NCBI RefSeq assembly: GCF_020804225.1
Contig: NZ_WJBI01000012.1
Coordinates: 64,769-128,768 of the forward strand
Length of the DNA: 64,000 bases
From: Methanosarcina sp. DH2
GTDB taxonomy: Archaea > Halobacteriota > Methanosarcinia > Methanosarcinales > Methanosarcinaceae
Direction of reading: 5' to 3'
Made by a program: the position numbers and the translations under genes. Each line of letters opens with the position of its first letter. The first letter of the stretch is position 1. The notes under the pieces are model-generated. The model saw only the letters and a program-made list of their open reading frames with translations, ran no database searches and was not told where the DNA came from. Shown here piece by piece: positions 9,620-18,524 of the stretch.

Positions 9620-10546
9620 TTGATTCATTATATGAAATCCAAGCTTCTTGCCTTTATTCTTGTCCTTTCGCTTGTTGCGAATGCTTACCTTCTTCTGTTC
9701 GAGCAGGCTCCGGTTGAGGGAGAGCAGATCCAGGAAATGCAGGCACAGATAAATTCCCTTGAAAGGGAAAATAAAAGACTCGAAACGCAAGTAACTCAGA
9801 ATAACCAGTCCCTTCAGTCTTATGCTTCTCAGCTGGATTTCTACAGGGAAAGAGTTTTCGAACTTGAAAATAACCTTCAAGCCTGTCCTGCAGGTATGCA
9901 GGGTTTTGCCACTTTACAGGCTCCTGCTGTCTTTCAGAATGTTGAACTGGAAAGATCAGGTCCTTTTGTCCGGGAGGTAGTCTCTGAAGAGGGAGCTCTA
10001 CTGAATATCTCGGTTGAAACCAGAGCCGGAAAGGGTCGGGTGCTTGTCCAGACTACTCCTCTTATGGGCGTGATCTTTCAGGATGCTGCAAATACTGCAG
10101 TTTTCGTTGCACAGCAGGAAACCGGAGTTTCTCTTTCAGGCAGTGATGTTATCTTCAGCATTACTGCAGACCAGGAAATCCCTGGTGTCGATGGTTCCAG
10201 TGCAGGTGCTCTCATGACTCTTCTTACGATTTCCGCAATCAATGGAACCGAACTTAATGACAGTGTAACCCTTACCGGTACCATTGACGATGAAGGCAAT
10301 ATCGGCGCTATAGGCGGGGTTTTCGAAAAAGCCACTGCAGCAGAAGCAGGTGGGAAAACTCTCTTCCTTCTGCCCAGAGAAAACAGTGAGCTTGTTATTT
10401 ACAACATCGTGGAAAGAAAAGTTGGCGGTTTTACTGTTGTTGAGAGGGTTCCGGAAGTTGTAGACGCTGAAGAATACATTGAGGAAGAAGTAGACATTGA
10501 TATCCAGTATGTGGACACGATTGAGGATGTGCTGAGGTGGATGTAA
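9620..10546 (+). CDS. membrane-anchored Lon-like (S16) serine protease
   Basis: A protein of 308 residues or slightly fewer. An N-terminal hydrophobic segment (LLAFILVLSLVANAYLLL) acts as signal anchor. It is followed by a coiled coil rich in Gln/Glu at about residues 33-85, then a domain ending in a Lon-type S16 protease fold. The catalytic Ser is in GVDGSSAGALMTL and the catalytic Lys in GGVFEKATAA, with the conserved TGTIDDEGNIGAIGG between them. There is no AAA+ ATPase, so this is an ATP-independent, single-domain Lon relative facing outside or anchored to the membrane, as known in archaea. Start options are TTG 9620 or ATG 9632; the ATG gives a cleaner signal anchor. An acidic tail ends the protein. 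Confidence 0.85.
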   Translation: MIHYMKSKLLAFILVLSLVANAYLLLFEQAPVEGEQIQEMQAQINSLERENKRLETQVTQNNQSLQSYASQLDFYRERVFELENNLQACPAGMQGFATLQAPAVFQNVELERSGPFVREVVSEEGALLNISVETRAGKGRVLVQTTPLMGVIFQDAANTAVFVAQQETGVSLSGSDVIFSITADQEIPGVDGSSAGALMTLLTISAINGTELNDSVTLTGTIDDEGNIGAIGGVFEKATAAEAGGKTLFLLPRENSELVIYNIVERKVGGFTVVERVPEVVDAEEYIEEEVDIDIQYVDTIEDVLRWM

Positions 10547-10661
10547 GGCAAAGTGTTATCTCTGAGTGATGAAACTGAGATCGGGACTTGAGTTTACTTG
10601 AGTTTTGCTTCGGTCCTGAGATCTACTTTTTAATTTTTACTAACTGTGCCCAAAATTTATT

Positions 10662-11114
10662 ATGTTTGCGAAACATCATCCTAATAAAAAACAGGTTATC
10701 GATATGTTTGATCAACTCATCCCTCGCCAGCGCAAGATGACCACAAGGCTGGGTGGTTTCCTCGTCCTTATGAGTGAAACCATGTTCCTTTTTTCAATTT
10801 TGAACTTTCTCATGATCAGCCGCTTGCAGTATTACAGTTCCGGAGATTCATATATCCGGGCTGTTTTCCCGCATTATCTGCTTTTTCTCGGAGCTATGGG
10901 ACTCGTTGGAATAACCGCCATGTGGATCATTTACGTATATATCCTGCCGAGCAAGCAGCGTTTCGCTGAGGAACAGGCAGTTAAGGACAACCGGAGTCCG
11001 ACATATGATAAAATTCTTCAGGTACAGGCTGAGATTGCAGAGATGCGGAAAATGATGGAGGAGCTATCGGTGAAGATAGAAAAGCTTGCAGAGCAAAAAA
11101 CAAAAGGTTCTTAA
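10662..11114 (+). CDS. two-TM protein with C-terminal coiled coil
   Basis: I do not recognise a named family. The 150-residue product has a basic N terminus, two long hydrophobic segments (about residues 30-55 and 68-93), and a C-terminal part that reads as a coiled coil (EIAEMRKMMEELSVKIEKL). Both termini would be cytoplasmic under the positive-inside rule. It lies 115 bases behind the Lon-like protease gene in the same direction, so the two could be co-expressed, though a TATA-like stretch (tttttaatttttac) near 10628 allows its own promoter. Confidence 0.65.
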   Translation: MFAKHHPNKKQVIDMFDQLIPRQRKMTTRLGGFLVLMSETMFLFSILNFLMISRLQYYSSGDSYIRAVFPHYLLFLGAMGLVGITAMWIIYVYILPSKQRFAEEQAVKDNRSPTYDKILQVQAEIAEMRKMMEELSVKIEKLAEQKTKGS

Positions 11115-11156
11115 CGATGGCTCTTAAAATTTGGGAGTAAGACTAATTCTAAAGCA

Positions 11157-11330
11157 GGACAAACAGGAAAAAAGGGAAAAAAGGAATGAAGGGGAAAAGA
11201 AGAAAAAACCGGAAAACCTGAAAAAAGGGAAAAGCAAGCAAAGAGAGGTAAAAATAGGTATAATAAGATAAAAACAGGTAAAAGAAGATAATATTAGGTA
11301 AAAAAAGATAAAAGAAGGGAATTCCAGACC
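11157..11330. repeat. purine-rich low-complexity tract
   Basis: About 170 bases are almost purely A and G on this strand, with loose repeats of ggaaaaaa, aggtaaaa and agataaaa. The tract separates the end of the two-TM gene from the convergent broken acetyltransferase. It contains no open frame with protein character. Confidence 0.7.
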
Positions 11331-11349
11331 ATTATTTCCGGATCGGTTT

Positions 11350-11810
11350 TTAACTAATCTCTAGATTTTTTACCATTTTGTAGTATCTTAAGTTTTGCCC
11401 GTTTCTTATCGGAATTATCTCTTCAGACTGTGTTTGATACCCAAGAGCCCTGTAAAATGGATAAGCTACAAGCGAAGCATCCAGACCCAGCATCCTGACT
11501 CTCTCTTCTACAGATTTGTCTTCAAGTCCGTGCATAATTCTCTTTCCGAGCCCCACTTTCTGATATAAGGGCTTTATGAAGACCCTTCTGGCATTAGAGT
11601 CCAGGAGAGTGCCTGTCCCTATTATTTCTTTCCCGCAGGTAAGAATCAGGCAGTATCCTTTGAGTATGCCATTAAGGATATCTCTGTATTATGGTACTCT
11701 TTAAAATAGTCAACAGCTTCGCAGGGATAAATGTCGGAATAGCACGCATCAATTGTCTCATATATTAGCCGTTTCAACGTCTTAATATCTTCAGGTTTTG
11801 CTGTTTCCAT
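11350..11810 (-). pseudogene. GNAT N-acetyltransferase, frameshifted
   Basis: Reading from ATG 11810 gives METAKPEDIKTLKRLIYETI and a normal GNAT N-terminal part, which ends in TGA near 11651. Dropping into the next frame at about 11680-11686 restores the domain: DILNGILKGYCLILTCGKEI, then the beta-strand and acetyl-CoA loop (FIKPLYQKVGLGKRIM), and the usual YPFYRALGY motif near the C terminus at 11350. One base is missing at the junction. The assembled product would be about 153 residues, normal for a stand-alone GNAT enzyme that transfers acetyl from acetyl-CoA to an amine. The 68-residue 3' frame alone lacks most of the fold. Confidence 0.8.
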
Positions 11811-11825
11811 TTTTATTTCTTTGGA

Positions 11826-11923
11826 TATTATTTCTACTTCTTTAGCTATTGTTTCTACTTATTTGGCTATTGTTCCTACTTCTTTAGCTATTGTTTCTAC
11901 TTATTTGGTTATTATTTCTCTAG
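11826..11923. repeat. 21-bp tandem repeat, 4.7 units
   Basis: Units of tattgtttctacttatttggc and close variants run from 11826 to 11923, directly upstream of the broken acetyltransferase (minus strand). On that strand the 21-base period is in frame with the gene and reads as heptads such as VETIAKE, interrupted by TAA codons. The remaining gap to 12190 is AT-rich, with a TATA-like tttatttatatatcat near 12060-12075. Confidence 0.8.
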
Positions 11924-12190
11924 ATGCCCTATTTCCTTCCCGAGTATTTTATTTAACAAAAATACCTTTTGATTGTTTCACATCGATTTAAATTTTTTAG
12001 ATGTTTCTTTCTTGCCTTGATCGAGTGTTTTTAATCTCATCCGATTTTATCACATCTATTTTATTTATATATCATGAAGTACATATTCTGTACCTGAACG
12101 CTGACCGCCTGAGAACCACCAAAAACTTCTCTACTGAAATTTTTATCCTAGCATACTATCACATTTAAAAACCCTCTCTACTGATTCTTT

Positions 12191-13048
12191 ATGCCGCCTG
12201 AAATCATACCTATTCTTGAAGAACCCGCACTTACAGCCACGAACACGGAAACTGCCCTGGTTATCGCCGATATCCACCTTGGGATCGAATGGGACCTCTA
12301 CAGGAGCGGAATTAATCTGCCCAGCCGCATGAAGGATCGGCTGGACCGGATTCTGGGGTATATACAGACAGTTTCTCCTGACCGGGTGGTGCTCCTTGGA
12401 GATATAAAGCACAACGTTCCTCAGGTATCCTGGCAGGAAAAAGACGAGATTCCGCACTTTCTTGAAACGCTTGCAGAATACGCGCATGTGGATATTCTAC
12501 CGGGAAACCATGATGGAGGAATCGAATTTCTCTTCAGCGGGCAAAAGGATATAAAAGTCCATTCGGCAAGGGGTGCTGTCCTTGACGGAATAGGGTACTT
12601 CCATGGGCATACCTGGCCTGCTCCTGAACTGTTGACTGCGTCCCACGTGATCGTTGCCCATAACCACCCTACAATCCGTTTTACCGATACATTCGGGTAT
12701 TCTATAGTTGAACCTGCCTGGATCAGGACAAAGTTCAAAGCCGAAGCTTTTAAAGAACGCTTTGGAAACCTTGATTTTGAAAACGGGTATGACTGGGTTG
12801 ACCCTGAAGTTTTTATCATGCCTGCCTTTAACGAACTTTGCGGAGGTGTTCCCTTTAACGAGTCAACGCAGGAAGATCTTCTGGGTCCCGTTTTCTCGTC
12901 CGGCGGGATAGAACTTGAAAATGCCGAGGTGTACCTGCTGGACGGGACAAGGCTCGGGCAGATCCGAAACATCCGCAAGCTGCAGCATACAAAGGTTAGA
13001 AGCAATATCGGGAGTATGAGGCGCAAAAACCCGGAAAAATCAGTATGA
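12191..13048 (+). CDS. SbcD-related archaeal metallophosphoesterase
   Basis: A 285-residue calcineurin-like metallophosphoesterase of the archaeal SbcD-related group. All metal-binding motifs of the fold are visible in order: VIADIHLGIEWDLYRSG, LLGDIKHN, LPGNHDGG, HGHTWP and VAHNHPT. The two-metal site hydrolyses phosphodiesters or phosphomonoesters. Members often lie beside Lhr/Hel308-type helicases or DNA-repair genes, and an Lhr-like helicase is found 5 kb downstream here, but not in one operon. The start ATG 12191 is the first in-frame Met and gives the family's N terminus. The C-terminal ~60 residues are variable and basic. The true substrate is unknown. Confidence 0.88.
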   Translation: MPPEIIPILEEPALTATNTETALVIADIHLGIEWDLYRSGINLPSRMKDRLDRILGYIQTVSPDRVVLLGDIKHNVPQVSWQEKDEIPHFLETLAEYAHVDILPGNHDGGIEFLFSGQKDIKVHSARGAVLDGIGYFHGHTWPAPELLTASHVIVAHNHPTIRFTDTFGYSIVEPAWIRTKFKAEAFKERFGNLDFENGYDWVDPEVFIMPAFNELCGGVPFNESTQEDLLGPVFSSGGIELENAEVYLLDGTRLGQIRNIRKLQHTKVRSNIGSMRRKNPEKSV

Positions 13049-13463
13049 GCCAATGGTCAGACAGCCAGAGGATTTAACTTTAAGCGTCGGAGCAGGTTTG
13101 TTACATAAAAATAGCTTTCGGCTGTATCTTTTGAAAAAGATTTCAAGTTTCTGGCGAAAATAGCCTTGTTCTTTTTCTGACTTTTAAGTTCCTTATCTCA
13201 AATACCTCCTCTAATTTTTTTAGTCTACTTTTTCTTTTAAAACCCGTTCAACAAAACATTTATCAACATATCCAAATTTCTTTATGAAATTAAAGATATA
13301 TTACTGACTCAAATAATTACTGACATGAATTTTCAGATTATTTCGAGAGAAAATCCAAAGACAGAAAACAATTCAAAGGTATCAGAAATAATAGCATGTA
13401 ACTTATATTCCCTTATTACTTTCATATAATACTAAATTTGTCAGGCTTACTTACAGACAATAG
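13049..13463. other. AT-rich gap without recognisable gene
   Basis: A 415-base gap between the phosphoesterase and the remnant of a sensor domain. It is AT-rich, with TATA-like stretches (for example cttatattccc near 13401 and atataatacta near 13425). I see no coding frame in it. Confidence 0.5.
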
Positions 13464-13607
13464 AAGGTTGAAGAAGTGCGGCAGGATAACCGGGAAGACC
13501 CCGAATCCCGCATCACCGCAGATAGTGATACGAGGTGGGTGCGCGAAGAGGCGGATCTGGAACTTGATAACAATGGCACACTACCTGGTGGTTTCTATAT
13601 TACTTAG
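13464..13607 (+). pseudogene. remnant PAS/PAC tail ending in TAG, in frame with the kinase
   Basis: In the same frame as the kinase that starts at 13623, codons 13464-13604 read as the end of a PAS domain (PAC motif): DTRWVREEADLELDNNGT, then PGGFYIT, a TAG at 13605-13607, then DITRG and the kinase start. In related kinases the residue at the TAG position in this motif is commonly Gln, so a CAG-to-TAG change is the simplest reading. A second TAG at 13461-13463 bounds the open stretch on the left. Either the kinase has lost an N-terminal PAS domain, or UAG is read through (pyrrolysine is possible in this genus). Confidence 0.7.
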
Positions 13608-13622
13608 GATATCACCAGGGGC

Positions 13623-16175
13623 ATGAGGGCAGAAGAAGCTAAACTGACAGGCAGACTGTGTCAGATTGAGGAACGCATCAGACCTAAATTGGAAAGCATT
13701 CTTTCGCCTGTTCTGGGGATGGAGAACATGGAGCTTGCTGATATTATTGATGCCCAGGCAATTCAATCCCTCATGGATGATTTTTATAAGTTTGCTCACA
13801 TAACCATGGCCCTGGTCGACCTCAAAGGCAACGTTCTGGTAAGTATCGGATGGCAGGATATCTGCACCAGATTCCACAGGGCTCACCCTGAAACCTGCAA
13901 GCACTGTATAGAAAGTGATACAAAGCTATCTGCGGGCGTTCTCCCTGGAGAGTTTAAGCTGTACAGGTGCAGGAACAATATGTGGGATATAGTGACCCCG
14001 ATTATTGTGGGCGGTCAACACGTCGGCAATATTTTCTCAGGTCAGTTCTTTTTTGAGGATGAGTTTCTGGACTACGAGATTTTCCGATCCCATGCTAGAA
14101 AATACGGCTTCAATGAAGAAGAATACATGGCAGCGCTTGAAAAAGTTCCGCGGTTGAGCAGGGAGACTGTAGATACAGGCATGACCTTCTTAACGAAACT
14201 TGCCCACATGCTCTCACAGTTAAGCTACAGCAATATCACGATGTTCCAGGCGCTGGCGGAACGTGATGCTGTTGTTAATGCATTGCGGGAGAGTGAGAAG
14301 CGTGAGAGAGCTCGCTCGGATGAACTCGCAGTATTACTGGATGCAGTGCCCACTGCAGTATGGGTAGCCCACGATCCCCAGGCACTTCATATAACTGGCA
14401 ACCGGCTCTCTTATGAATGGCTCCGGATTCCTGAAGGCTCAAATGCTTCCAAATCCGCTACTGAAGGAGAGATACCGGAAACCTTCAGGGTGTTCAAGGA
14501 TGGAGTAGAGCTGTTGCCTGCAGAGATGCCGCTTCATATTTCGGCTGCAGGCACAGAGCTACTCGACTACGAGTTTAACTTTGTCTATCCTGACGGCACG
14601 ATGCGACACTTACTGGGTAACGCTAAACCCTTGCGCGATGAACAGGGCAACCCACATGGATCAATTTCTGCATTCATAGACATCACCGAGCGCAAACGGG
14701 TCGAGGAGACATTGGCTTTCGAGCGATCCCAGCTCCTGTCAATTTTCGATGGTATCGACGATGTGGTGTATGTGACTGATCCGCATACCTATGAGGTGCT
14801 GTACGCGAATAAGGCGATGAAGGAGAAGTTCGGCGGTGAACTAGTAGGAGGGATTTGCTATCGGGAGTTCCAGCAGAGAGACTCTCCCTGTGATTTCTGC
14901 ACCAGTCCGATTATTTTAAAGGAGAGGGACAAGCTCTACCATTGGGAGTATTACAACCCCACAGTGGACCGGCATTTCATGATCATGGACCGGATCATCA
15001 AGTGGCCGGACGGCCGGGATGTACGGTTCGAGATCGCCAAGGATATTACCGAACGCAGAAAAGCAGAAGTAGCTCTAAAAAAGGCATACGACGATTTAGA
15101 AGGAATAGTTGAAGAACGAACAGCCCAGCTTGAAGGCGCTTATAAATCATTGAAAGAGAACGAGAACGGCCTTGCTGAAGCTCAAAAAATGGCTCATATC
15201 GGGAACTGGGAGTGGGATATTGCGACTGATAAAGCGTACTGGTCTGAGGAAATGTATCGTATTTTCGGACGAGATCCCACAAAAGCAGCACCATCTTACA
15301 ATGAATATTTATGTTACATACATCCCGATGATCGAGACCACTATTGTAATGCCATTAAAAAAGCTGTAAAAGGAAAATCATCTGGTATTGATTACAGGAT
15401 TGTCCTGGCTAACGGGGAAGAGCGTATAGTCCACCTGAAATCGGAATTTGTTTCGTATAATGTAAATGTCCCTGTTCGAATAAAAGGAATAGTTCAGGAT
15501 ATCACTGAACGTAAAAAGGCTGAAAAAGCTCTGGCAAATCTTGAGACTGCCCGCAAAAAAGAAATTCATCACAGGATCAAAAATAATCTGCAGGTTATCT
15601 CTTCCCTTCTCGATCTGCAGGCTGAAAAGTTCCGGGATAAAGAGGTACTTAAAGCTTTCAGGGAAAGCCAGAATAGGGTACTTTCAATGTCCCTTATTCA
15701 TGAAGAATTGTATCAAGGGGAAGGAACCGATACTCTGAACTTCTCAGAGTATCTTCGAAAACTAGCTAAAAATCTCTTCCAGACTTATAGCCTTAGAAGT
15801 AAAAATCTGCATCTATTAATGGATCTGGAAGAAAACGCGTTCTTTAATATGGATACTGCTATTCCGTTAGGAATAATCGTCAATGAGCTAGTTTCCAATT
15901 CTCTCAAACATGCATTTATTGAAGGTGAAAAAGGGGAAATTCGCATCCAGCTTTGCAGGGAAGAAAACAATGATAAAATACACGAATCTGTTTTCAGCCT
16001 GACAATTTCAGATAACGGAAAAGGAATCCCTGACAATATAGAACTGGGGAGTATTGAATCACTTGGACTGCAGTTAGTAAGTATACTTATTGACCAGCTG
16101 GACGGTAATATTGAGCTTAAACAGGGACCAGGGGCAGAGTTCAGAATTTCATTTAAGGTCGAGGAAAGATTATAA
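13623..16175 (+). CDS. PocR/PAS sensor histidine kinase
   Basis: An 850-residue soluble sensor kinase. Residues ~35-205 form a PocR ligand-binding domain (IIDAQAIQSLMDDFYK, cysteines in HPETCKHCIES, then GNIFSGQFFF). Then follow three PAS/PAC modules (about 235-365, 365-480 and 515-640), each ending in a DITER-type motif, with a short coiled coil before the third. The kinase core is of the HisKA_2/HWE-like class: the phospho-accepting His is in KEIHHRIKNNLQVISSLLDL, and the ATPase domain has IVNELVSNSLKHAF and SDNGKGIPD. There are no membrane helices, so it senses an internal signal. No response regulator lies nearby. The upstream sequence suggests the original protein was longer. Confidence 0.88.
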   Translation: MRAEEAKLTGRLCQIEERIRPKLESILSPVLGMENMELADIIDAQAIQSLMDDFYKFAHITMALVDLKGNVLVSIGWQDICTRFHRAHPETCKHCIESDTKLSAGVLPGEFKLYRCRNNMWDIVTPIIVGGQHVGNIFSGQFFFEDEFLDYEIFRSHARKYGFNEEEYMAALEKVPRLSRETVDTGMTFLTKLAHMLSQLSYSNITMFQALAERDAVVNALRESEKRERARSDELAVLLDAVPTAVWVAHDPQALHITGNRLSYEWLRIPEGSNASKSATEGEIPETFRVFKDGVELLPAEMPLHISAAGTELLDYEFNFVYPDGTMRHLLGNAKPLRDEQGNPHGSISAFIDITERKRVEETLAFERSQLLSIFDGIDDVVYVTDPHTYEVLYANKAMKEKFGGELVGGICYREFQQRDSPCDFCTSPIILKERDKLYHWEYYNPTVDRHFMIMDRIIKWPDGRDVRFEIAKDITERRKAEVALKKAYDDLEGIVEERTAQLEGAYKSLKENENGLAEAQKMAHIGNWEWDIATDKAYWSEEMYRIFGRDPTKAAPSYNEYLCYIHPDDRDHYCNAIKKAVKGKSSGIDYRIVLANGEERIVHLKSEFVSYNVNVPVRIKGIVQDITERKKAEKALANLETARKKEIHHRIKNNLQVISSLLDLQAEKFRDKEVLKAFRESQNRVLSMSLIHEELYQGEGTDTLNFSEYLRKLAKNLFQTYSLRSKNLHLLMDLEENAFFNMDTAIPLGIIVNELVSNSLKHAFIEGEKGEIRIQLCREENNDKIHESVFSLTISDNGKGIPDNIELGSIESLGLQLVSILIDQLDGNIELKQGPGAEFRISFKVEERL

Positions 16176-16621
16176 ATCCTGTGAATTAATTCACAGAATG
16201 ATATGCAGTGTGTATTTCTGCAGCAAAACCTGTGTAAAGAAGTTTCTCAGAGAAAAATAGTATTTTCATTAATATGTAGACTCTTTTCTCAATATTTATA
16301 TAAAATGCATGGATTTATGGAAAAAAATAAATTCCAGGAACCAGGCTAATAGACAGTTATTATAATAGACAGTTATTATTCTTGATAATTAAACTTCAGT
16401 ATTCAGCCGCAAAGTGAATGTATAATTCACAGTAATTCACGGACTCCTGGCAGACACTTTAAAACCCTCTTCTGCTGTGGGGTTGAGCTGATTTATTGAT
16501 TATTGATTCATTTATGGTTAATTTATAGCAAGTTGCTGATTGATTGTTGATCGGTCAGCTAATTGATTAGTAACCAATTTACTAATTTATTTATATTACC
16601 CGAAGAGGATGTATTGATTAA
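16176..16621. other. gap with a 16-bp duplication and lysS promoter region
   Basis: An AT-rich gap without a gene. It holds a perfect 16-base tandem duplication (taatagacagttatta at 16347-16362 and 16363-16378). A TATA-like tttatttatatta near 16583-16596 followed by CGAAGAGG near 16601 probably serves lysS. Confidence 0.55.
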
Positions 16622-18157
16622 ATGACTATGGAAATTAACAACACGGACTTATCTGAAAAAATGCCCCTGCCTGATGATACCAGTTTATCAGGTTCCGGAG
16701 CTTTTGACGACTCAAAACTTGTAAAATTAAATGGTATCATAAGTCAGGGACTCAACCCATATCCCTATAAGTTCGAAAAGAACGGAGATATCTGCGATAT
16801 CCTGAAAAAGTTCGAAGAATTTGAAAAAAATGATGGCTCATCTGTCAGGACTGCAGGAAGGCTCTATAATATTAGAAAACACGGAAAAATGATATTTGCC
16901 GACCTTGGCGACCAGACCGGCAGGATTCAGGTGCTTGTAAGGAAAGGAAACCTCCCGGACGAAGAGTTTGAGACTGTTAAGAACCTTGTGGATTCCGGAG
17001 ATATCATCGGAGTTCAGGGCGAGATTTTCAGAACAAAGAGAGGAGAAGATTCCATCAGTGTGTCTGAATTTGTCCTGCTTTCCAAGTCCCTGTGTGCCCT
17101 CCCCGAAAAATTCCACGGCTTAAAAGACGTCGAGACCAGGTACAGAAAAAGGTACCTTGACCTTATAGTCAATGCCGAAAAGAGAGAAATTTTCGTTATG
17201 AGGAGCAAAATGATCTCCGAAATCAGAAGATTCCTTACTGAAAGGGAATTTCTCGAGTTTGAGACCCCTGTGCTCCAGACCGTATACGGAGGCGCAAATG
17301 CAAGACCCTTTACAACTTTCCACAACTGCCTCGGCCAGAACCTGTTCCTCAGGATTGCCCCCGAACTTTACCTAAAAAGGCTTGTTGTTGGCGGATACGA
17401 GAAGGTCTTTGAAATTGCTAAAAACTTCAGGAATGAAGACATTGACACAACCCACAACCCTGAATTCACAATGATTGAGGTCTACGAGGCTTACAGAGAC
17501 TATAATGATATGATGGACTTAACCGAAAGTCTGATCTCTGAACTCGTATTCAAGTTGACAGGTGGCTATGAGGTGCAGATGGGAGAAAAAACTATCAACC
17601 TCCGCTCTCCGTGGAAGAGGATTTCCATGGAAGATGCCTTAAAAGAATATGCTGAGCTTGATGTCTTTGCTCATTCTATTGAAGAGCTGAAGAAAATCGC
17701 CATCGAGAACAGGATTGAAGACTACGAAAAGGCAAAAAGCCACGGTGAGTTTCTTGCCTTGCTTTTTGAGGGTCTGGTAGAGGACAAACTCATAAACCCG
17801 ACTTTCATATACGATTTCCCTGTAGAAAATTCCCCCCTCGCTAAAAACCACAGGGAAAAAGCAGGTTTTGTCGAGCGCTTCGAGCTTTTCCTTAACGGCT
17901 GGGAACTGGCAAACGGGTATTCCGAATTAAACGACCCACTTGAACAGGAAAAGAGGTTCGAAGACCAGGATAAGAAAAGAAAGCTTGGAGACCTTGAAGC
18001 CCAAACAGTCGATTACGATTTCATAAACGCTCTCGGGTACGGACTGCCCCCAACCGGAGGCATGGGACTCGGAATTGACCGCCTTACCATGATCCTTGCG
18101 GGCCTCGAATCCATCAAAGAAGTAATCCTTTTCCCGCAGATGAAAAGGGAAGACTGA
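16622..18157 (+). CDS. lysS: class II lysyl-tRNA synthetase
   Basis: A 511-residue class II LysRS that attaches lysine to tRNA-Lys. An N-terminal OB-fold anticodon-binding domain (about residues 75-170, with IRKHGKMIFADLGDQTGRIQ) precedes the catalytic core. Motif 1 (RRFLTEREFLEFETPVLQ), motif 2 (FRNEDIDTTHNPEFT) and motif 3 (GMGLGIDRLTMILAG) are intact, and the lysine-pocket region WELANGYSELNDP is typical. The first ~40 residues are a variable extension; the start could be either of the two nearby ATGs at 16622 and 16628. Methanosarcina may carry both class I and class II LysRS; only the class II enzyme is in this window. The gene is followed by a repeat tract and a terminator-like hairpin. 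Confidence 0.96.
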   Translation: MTMEINNTDLSEKMPLPDDTSLSGSGAFDDSKLVKLNGIISQGLNPYPYKFEKNGDICDILKKFEEFEKNDGSSVRTAGRLYNIRKHGKMIFADLGDQTGRIQVLVRKGNLPDEEFETVKNLVDSGDIIGVQGEIFRTKRGEDSISVSEFVLLSKSLCALPEKFHGLKDVETRYRKRYLDLIVNAEKREIFVMRSKMISEIRRFLTEREFLEFETPVLQTVYGGANARPFTTFHNCLGQNLFLRIAPELYLKRLVVGGYEKVFEIAKNFRNEDIDTTHNPEFTMIEVYEAYRDYNDMMDLTESLISELVFKLTGGYEVQMGEKTINLRSPWKRISMEDALKEYAELDVFAHSIEELKKIAIENRIEDYEKAKSHGEFLALLFEGLVEDKLINPTFIYDFPVENSPLAKNHREKAGFVERFELFLNGWELANGYSELNDPLEQEKRFEDQDKKRKLGDLEAQTVDYDFINALGYGLPPTGGMGLGIDRLTMILAGLESIKEVILFPQMKRED

Positions 18158-18234
18158 TTGATTGATTGATTAGTTGATTGATTAGTTGATTGATTAGTTG
18201 ATTGATTAGTTGATTGATTAGTTGATTGATTGAT
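18158..18234. repeat. 12-bp tandem repeat behind lysS
   Basis: Five to six units of attgattagttg with small variations start immediately after the lysS stop codon. On the other strand the tract gives a repetitive NQST frame that I regard as spurious. Confidence 0.85.
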
Positions 18235-18249
18235 CAATTCAGACTAATT

Positions 18250-18320
18250 CTGTTCCGCAGGTCCGAGTTTATACTGCTAAGCGGACAGGCCAGCCGGGGA
18301 GAAAATCCCCTTCTTTTTTA
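18250..18320 (+). terminator. structured 3' region with terminator-like hairpin
   Basis: CTGTTCCGC at 18250-18258 pairs with GCGGACAG at 18281-18288 with one bulge. Next GGGGA at 18296-18300 pairs with TCCCC at 18306-18310 and is followed by the T-rich ttctttttta. The second hairpin with its T-run looks like an intrinsic terminator for lysS or for a small structured RNA that includes the first hairpin. The gap 18321-18524 contains GC-rich sequence without a gene I can support. Confidence 0.5.
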
Positions 18321-18524
18321 TTCCGGACAAGCCTGAAAGGAACCTTCCGCTTATTCTTTATTTGCAGCACCGCACGCCGCCCGTGTCCGCCTTCATCAAT
18401 ACCGGAAAACAAAAATATTAACATTAACTGCGCGGGGTGGCTCGGATTTTACATACTGATATTTATACTCGTGCGTATTAACAAAATATTAGGTTATCCA
18501 TTATTGAAATTAATTACAGGGAAA

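Noticed and set aside
11157-11330. Purine-rich tract as a possible regulatory or coding element
   Set aside because: Low complexity only; no conserved structure or frame seen.
12421-13053. 210-codon minus-strand frame opposite the phosphoesterase
   Set aside because: Shadow of the plus-strand gene, whose metal-binding motifs are complete; the antisense product is Ser/Pro-rich without a family.
18013-18237. Minus-strand frame rich in NQST repeats behind lysS
   Set aside because: It is only a translation of the 12-bp repeat and the end of lysS on the wrong strand; no ribosome binding site or domain.
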